From the NCBI RefSeq assembly GCF_000203815.1, contig NW_004457639.1, forward strand, positions 1,488,001-1,552,000: a stretch of DNA of 64,000 bases, in the 5' to 3' direction. This DNA is from Cavenderia fasciculata (lineage: Eukaryota; Evosea; Eumycetozoa; Acytosteliales; Cavenderiaceae). Below, piece by piece: positions 59,824 to 64,000 of this stretch (positions within the stretch are counted from its first letter, which is position 1; each line of letters begins with the position of its first letter). Both the position numbers and the translations under genes were made by a program. The notes below the pieces were generated by a model. It made no database searches. It was not told the DNA's origin and saw only the letters and a list, made by a program, of their open reading frames with translations.

Positions 59824-61498
59824 ATGGCAAAAGGTACTTTGAAATCATAACACACAAATATAGGATATAATTATAAAACCACGGAATAAGGTTTAAAAAA
59901 AAAGGAATGGAATGGAAAGGTTTGTTTGTACAAAGATTTAAACGAGTGATAGGTGAGATCACTGTCGTTAACTTCTTACAACAAACCGAGACTAGGCATG
60001 CTTAAAAAAAAAGAAAAAAAAAAAAAGGCGGATAAGGAGAGGAATAGGAATAGATAATAATAACAAATAACAAATAATCATGATCACATAAACTATTATT
60101 GTTTTTGAGAGAGAGAAAAAATATATTCTAATATTATCATTATATAAAAATCAAAATCAAAAACTTTGTTTTGTTTTTATTTTCCATTTCACACATTCAT
60201 TCTTTATATTATACTATATATATACTCTCTATATATAAATTATTATCATACCTATGTATTCCTTTTAAAAAAACTATTATTATTGTTTTTTACAAAAAAA
60301 ACGAAAACATATTTTTTTTTGTCGTTTTTTTTTTTTTTTTTTCTTTCCATTAAAATTAGAACATAAGAGAAAGCAAGCTGAAGAAGAAGAACAAGAGGAT
60401 TTTGAAGATTCATATGTTGTAGACAAGACTGGTCGTAAGTCTGACAATGCTGGTTCATCATCTGGTGGTATCGTCGAGATTGTTTTGCGTGATATCAACC
60501 AAAACCTCGAAGACGACCAAGTCTCTGACTATGTCAACAGCAACACCAAGGGTGTCAGCTCGTTCAAGCGTCTCGGAAGAGCCGGTATTGCCTTTGTCGG
60601 CTACGTCGACTCTGACATGGCCAACCAAGCCGTCGAAGCCCTCCACGGAGCCGAGATTGAAGGTTACAAGATCAAGGCCGAATTGAACAACAAGCAAAAG
60701 GGAGAACGTGCCGCCCCACAAAAGGAATTCAACAAGTCGTTGGAAGTCTTTGTCGGCAATCTTCCACAAGGCACCTCCAAGGACGAGATCTTCTCGTTGT
60801 TTGAGGAAGCCGGTACCGTTGCCAACGTCAAGGTCATGGACAAGGGAGGCCGTGTCGCCGCTTTCGTCGAGTTTGGATCCGAGCAAGAGGCCACCAAGGC
60901 TCTCGAGTGGAACAACACTGACTTTAACGGTAGCACCATCCGTGTCGACTCCAACGCCAACAAGCCAGACCGTTCCCAAGGTGGCAACGACAAGCACGCC
61001 CGTGAAATCATCGTCAGAAACCTCGAAGGTGTCTCTGAACAACAAGTCAACGAATACTTTAACAACGAGATTGGAAACGTCGAGGCCTGCAAGCTCGTCA
61101 ACACCTCCAACGGAACCATCGCCTTTATTACCTTTGGTGACGCTTCCCAACCAACCAAGGCTATCAACAAGCTCAACGGTGCCGAGTTTGGTGATGGAAA
61201 CATCTCTGTCGAAGCCAACACTGGCAACAGAAACGGTGGTGGTCGTGGAGGCCGTGGTGGTCGTGGTGGTTTCGGTGGAGGCCGTGGTGGAGGCTTCGGT
61301 GGTCGTGGTGGAGGTGGAGGTGGCTACGGCGGTGGTCGTGGTGGAGGGTTCGGTGGAGGCCGTGGTGGAGGCCGTGGTGGCAGTCGTGGTGGTTTCGGTG
61401 GAGGCCGTGGTGGTAATGGTGGTGGTTACGGTGGAGGTGGTCGTGGTGGAGGTGGTTATGGTGGTGGTGGCTTCAAGAAGCAACGTAACGACTACTAA
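59824..61498 (+). CDS. Three-RRM, RGG-tail RNA-binding protein (nucleolin-like)
   Basis: A ten-base first exon (59824-59833, ATGGCAAAAG) joins by a GTACTT...TTAG intron of about 525 bases to 60360-61498 and gives 382 residues beginning MAKEHKRKQAEEEEQ. RRM1 lies near residues 48-118 (divergent), RRM2 near 125-200 with VFVGNLPQG (RNP2) and RVAAFVEF (RNP1), RRM3 near 218-290 with IIVRNLEG and TIAFITF. The rest is a Gly/Arg tail of RGG and GGY units. This is the layout of nucleolin/GAR1-like and nuclear hnRNP proteins. Codons are strongly G/C-ending, unlike most neighbours, so high expression is likely. The first exon is inferred, since no other ATG starts the open frame. Confidence 0.88.
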
Positions 61499-61805
61499 AT
61501 TAATCAACCCCAACTCACACGCCTTTTTAATTAATAATATATACTATAATATAATATAAATAATAATAATAATATATGTTTTTTTTTCCCCCCTTTAAAC
61601 AATCATTTCAATCAATCATCCAATACCAAATCATTTGACAACTAACCTTTAAACCTTTCTCCATTCATTCAATCCAAATAATAATATTACAAAAGGAAAT
61701 TAATTTTGCCATATCAATAAAAAATATATAAAACTTTTAATTTGTTTTTTTAGGTAAATAATATATAATACATGTAATCTTCTTTAATTGTTTGTCCAAC
61801 AAACA
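61499..61805. other. Convergent intergenic, no gene seen
   Basis: The spacer between two converging genes has a T/C run near 61578-61597 and otherwise nothing notable. Confidence 0.45.
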
Positions 61806-63539
61806 TTATCTAAGAGTTAAATTAATGTTGAATGGAGTTGGTCTAAATACATGAGTAAATTCTGTCATTCGGAATGGATATAGAAATAAACATATAAATA
61901 TTAATTAATTAATTTTGTTTAAGCATTTGTAGTATGTATTATAATAATTGTACATACTTGAATTATCATTAATCTTTTGATTATCAATAGATGATAACTT
62001 AAATTTCAATAAGATATTGGTGATTAAATTATGTATTTCAGATTGAGCAAGATTCATTCCAAGACATGCTCTTGGTCCAAGCCCAAATGGTGTGAAATGA
62101 TCACTGTGATTTTGACCAATGAATCTTTCTGGTTGGAATTCATCTGGATTCTTCCAATAATCTGGTGAATGCATCAAACCATAGGTAAATGGATACACTT
62201 CTGTTCCTTTTTGAATGAAATAATCACCAAGCATAATATCCTCACCACATTCTCTCATTGATGAAATCGGTACAATGAATCGTAGTCTCATCACCTCTTT
62301 AATAAATGCATCCAATAATGGTGTATCTCCACGTTTCTTTGGTTCTTGAACATTCTCTTGTTGTTGTTGTTGTTGTGATTTAACAATCTCATCATAAATC
62401 TTTTGTTGGTGTTGTTGATGATTGGTTAAATAAAGAATGACCCATTCTGTGGTAGCACTTGTAGTTTCCATACCTGCTAATATAAAATCTATTCCACAAT
62501 GTATTATTCCTTTTAAAAAATAAATAAATAATAGAATTGATTAATGTTATCTTTTTTTTCCATTCTTCTCCAAACATGTTGTTTACATACTTGTAATATT
62601 AGTTTCATTTTCCATACCAACTGTTGTGATTAGATGATCAAATAAATCACGTGGTTTCTCTGGATCAAGAGTTTCAACATGTTGTTTGAGAATTTCATTG
62701 ATTAGCTTCTTGGTGGTTGTAATTGGATTATTGAATCTCTTGGCATACTGGTAGTGTAACCACGACAGTCCATACATAAATCGGTATGGTTTCTTGAGTA
62801 AAGAAACCATACTTCCAATCTCTTTCATAATCTTTTTTGTTGTTTCATCCTCTGAGCGTTCAGAATATGATGATGACAAAGAAAATACATATTTACAAAC
62901 AACATTCATTGCATAAACTCGAAGATATCTTTGTGGATTAAACTATAAAATATAATTATAAATTGTTATATATATTTAGATGATTGTTTTGAATCAATTT
63001 GATTATTAAATGGTTATACTTACAACTTGACCAGAATTAGATAAATCAGTTAATACATTGATGAGAGAGTCGGTTTCTTCTTGAACAAGATCACTGATTT
63101 GACGGATTTTACAGTTACTAAAGGCAGATGATAATGTGTCTCGTAGTTGAGACCATTCCTTGTCACGACCATGAGCCAGGTTTTTGTAGCCACTAGAGAA
63201 TATACTAATGATTGGGTCACGTGGTTTGTTGGTAAAGACGTGGAATTGACGGACTAGTACCTCTCTCACTAGCACTGAGTCACAGATAAATACTGATCGT
63301 CTGTCTCCCATCCAAACACTAAACACCTTGCCATGTTGTTGGACTGCTGATAGAAAGAATTTGTGTGGATCATCCTTTCCAACCTTGTACAAGTGTCCAA
63401 TCAATGGTAGAGCAACCCCAATTGATTTGGGTTCATTTGGATGAATTCTTTTGTTTTTAATAATAAATGAAATGATTATATAACTTGCTAGAAATATAAA
63501 TAATAATTTTAATAGAAATATTAAATTAATAATAATCAT
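61806..63539 (-). CDS. Cytochrome P450, second gene
   Basis: Four exons (63539-63024, 62942-62591, 62509-61958, 61861-61806) splice to 491 residues. An N-terminal anchor (IFLLKLLFIFLASYIIISFII, broken by Lys) is followed by the hinge ALPLIGHL. The I-helix has AGMETTSATTEW near residue 300, then the ExxR in KEVMRLR, PERFIGQNH and the heme loop FGLGPRACLGMNL with the ligand Cys. The last exon adds KFTHVFRPTPFNINLTLR. The intron after SGQVV is at the place of the SGEI intron in the P450 at 37554-39369; the others differ. A Gln run (QQQQQQ) lies after the I-helix. Substrate unknown. Confidence 0.9.
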
Positions 63540-64000
63540 TTTTTGTTTGTTTTGTTTGTTTGTTGTAATAATATCTATCTATTATGATTATTATTTGTTA
63601 AACTAAGAATAAATGCGCGAGTGATTGCGATATTTCAACCATTGTGGTTGTGGTAGGTGTTTATATTTATATTTTCGAAAAAGTAAGTTAACCATTTAAA
63701 ATTAAATGAGTTGATTGTTGATTGTTGGTGACGGTTCATTGAATAGCAGTTGAGATTGGGAGTATTGGGGAAAGAGGAGGAGGGTGGGTTGGTTGAATAA
63801 GATTAATTTACCCAACAACAACAAACAAAGAAACCTTTTGAAAAATATCTTTTTAAATAGGGCCACGTCTCATCAAAACCAAGGTCGTATCCCTAGTCTC
63901 TATCGAAAAAGAGATACTAAATCTATGTGAGAGGAGGAAGAGAGGAGAATAAGATGAGAGAAAGGATGAGGATAAGGTATACTGACATACATTTAATGAT
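63540..64000. other. Upstream flank of the second P450, no gene seen
   Basis: A divergent flank with TTTG units at 63541-63562 and a GGGAGTATTGGGG-type G-rich patch near 63757-63790. No open frame supported up to the window end. Confidence 0.45.

Noticed and set aside
60458-61513. Long minus-strand open frame (351 codons) opposite the RRM/RGG gene
   Set aside because: Thr/Ala repeats are what GGN and CGT codons give on the other strand; the plus strand has three RRMs.

Overview
The window looks like nuclear DNA of a social amoeba (dictyostelid). Intergenic DNA is extremely A+T-rich. Introns are short and mostly begin GTATGT or GTAAG. Coding regions carry Asn, Ser, Thr and Gln homopolymers, and gene families such as CYP508-like P450s and ComC-like EGF receptors fit this group. 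The species is not resolved. Spliced models were built by hand; where exon sums are given, the reading frame closes across every intron.

Layout. 0-5.7 kb: a tandem family of three genes whose N-terminal half resembles the helical domain I of bacterial Cry delta-endotoxins. The third copy looks whole, the second is damaged, the first is cut by the window edge and damaged, and a fragment lies between copies. 5.7-7.2 kb: gene-poor, with one gene fragment and a strong hairpin. 7.2-10.4 kb: a three-exon piggyBac-type transposase gene with a cysteine-rich N-terminal extension. 10.6-12.8 kb: a short member of an ankyrin-like dictyostelid family, a small hypothetical gene and a small secreted protein. 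13.6-18.8 kb: TAF13, an RSAD1/HemW-type radical SAM protein, EMG1/NEP1 and an unrecognised conserved gene.

18.9-26.9 kb: five minus-strand genes for four-helix membrane proteins, four of them clearly paralogous with a shared last intron. 27.1-27.4 kb: an unexplained GC-richer island. 27.7-34.3 kb: two degraded tandem copies (A and B) of the ankyrin-like family. Copy A is split by about 1.4 kb that carries a complete eIF3i-like WD40 gene on the other strand. 35.2-40.1 kb: a CDF zinc transporter, a P450 and a small basic protein. 41.1-47.8 kb: an FAD amine oxidase and an 11-exon LRR/EGF adhesion receptor. 47.9-53.3 kb: a FAM114-like gene with a probable GC-AG intron, an alpha/beta hydrolase with a long poly-Asn tail, and an intact ankyrin-like family member (C). 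54.1-63.5 kb: an NRF-6-type acyltransferase, an RNF220-like E3 ligase, a three-RRM/RGG protein and a second P450.

Most genes are unrelated housekeeping or membrane functions with no operon-like logic. The notable structure is in the tandem families (Cry-like, four-helix membrane, ankyrin-like) and the insertion that splits copy A. The amine oxidase and the RRM/RGG gene use far more G/C-ending codons than their neighbours, which usually marks high expression in this group. No rRNA, tRNA or CRISPR was recognised.
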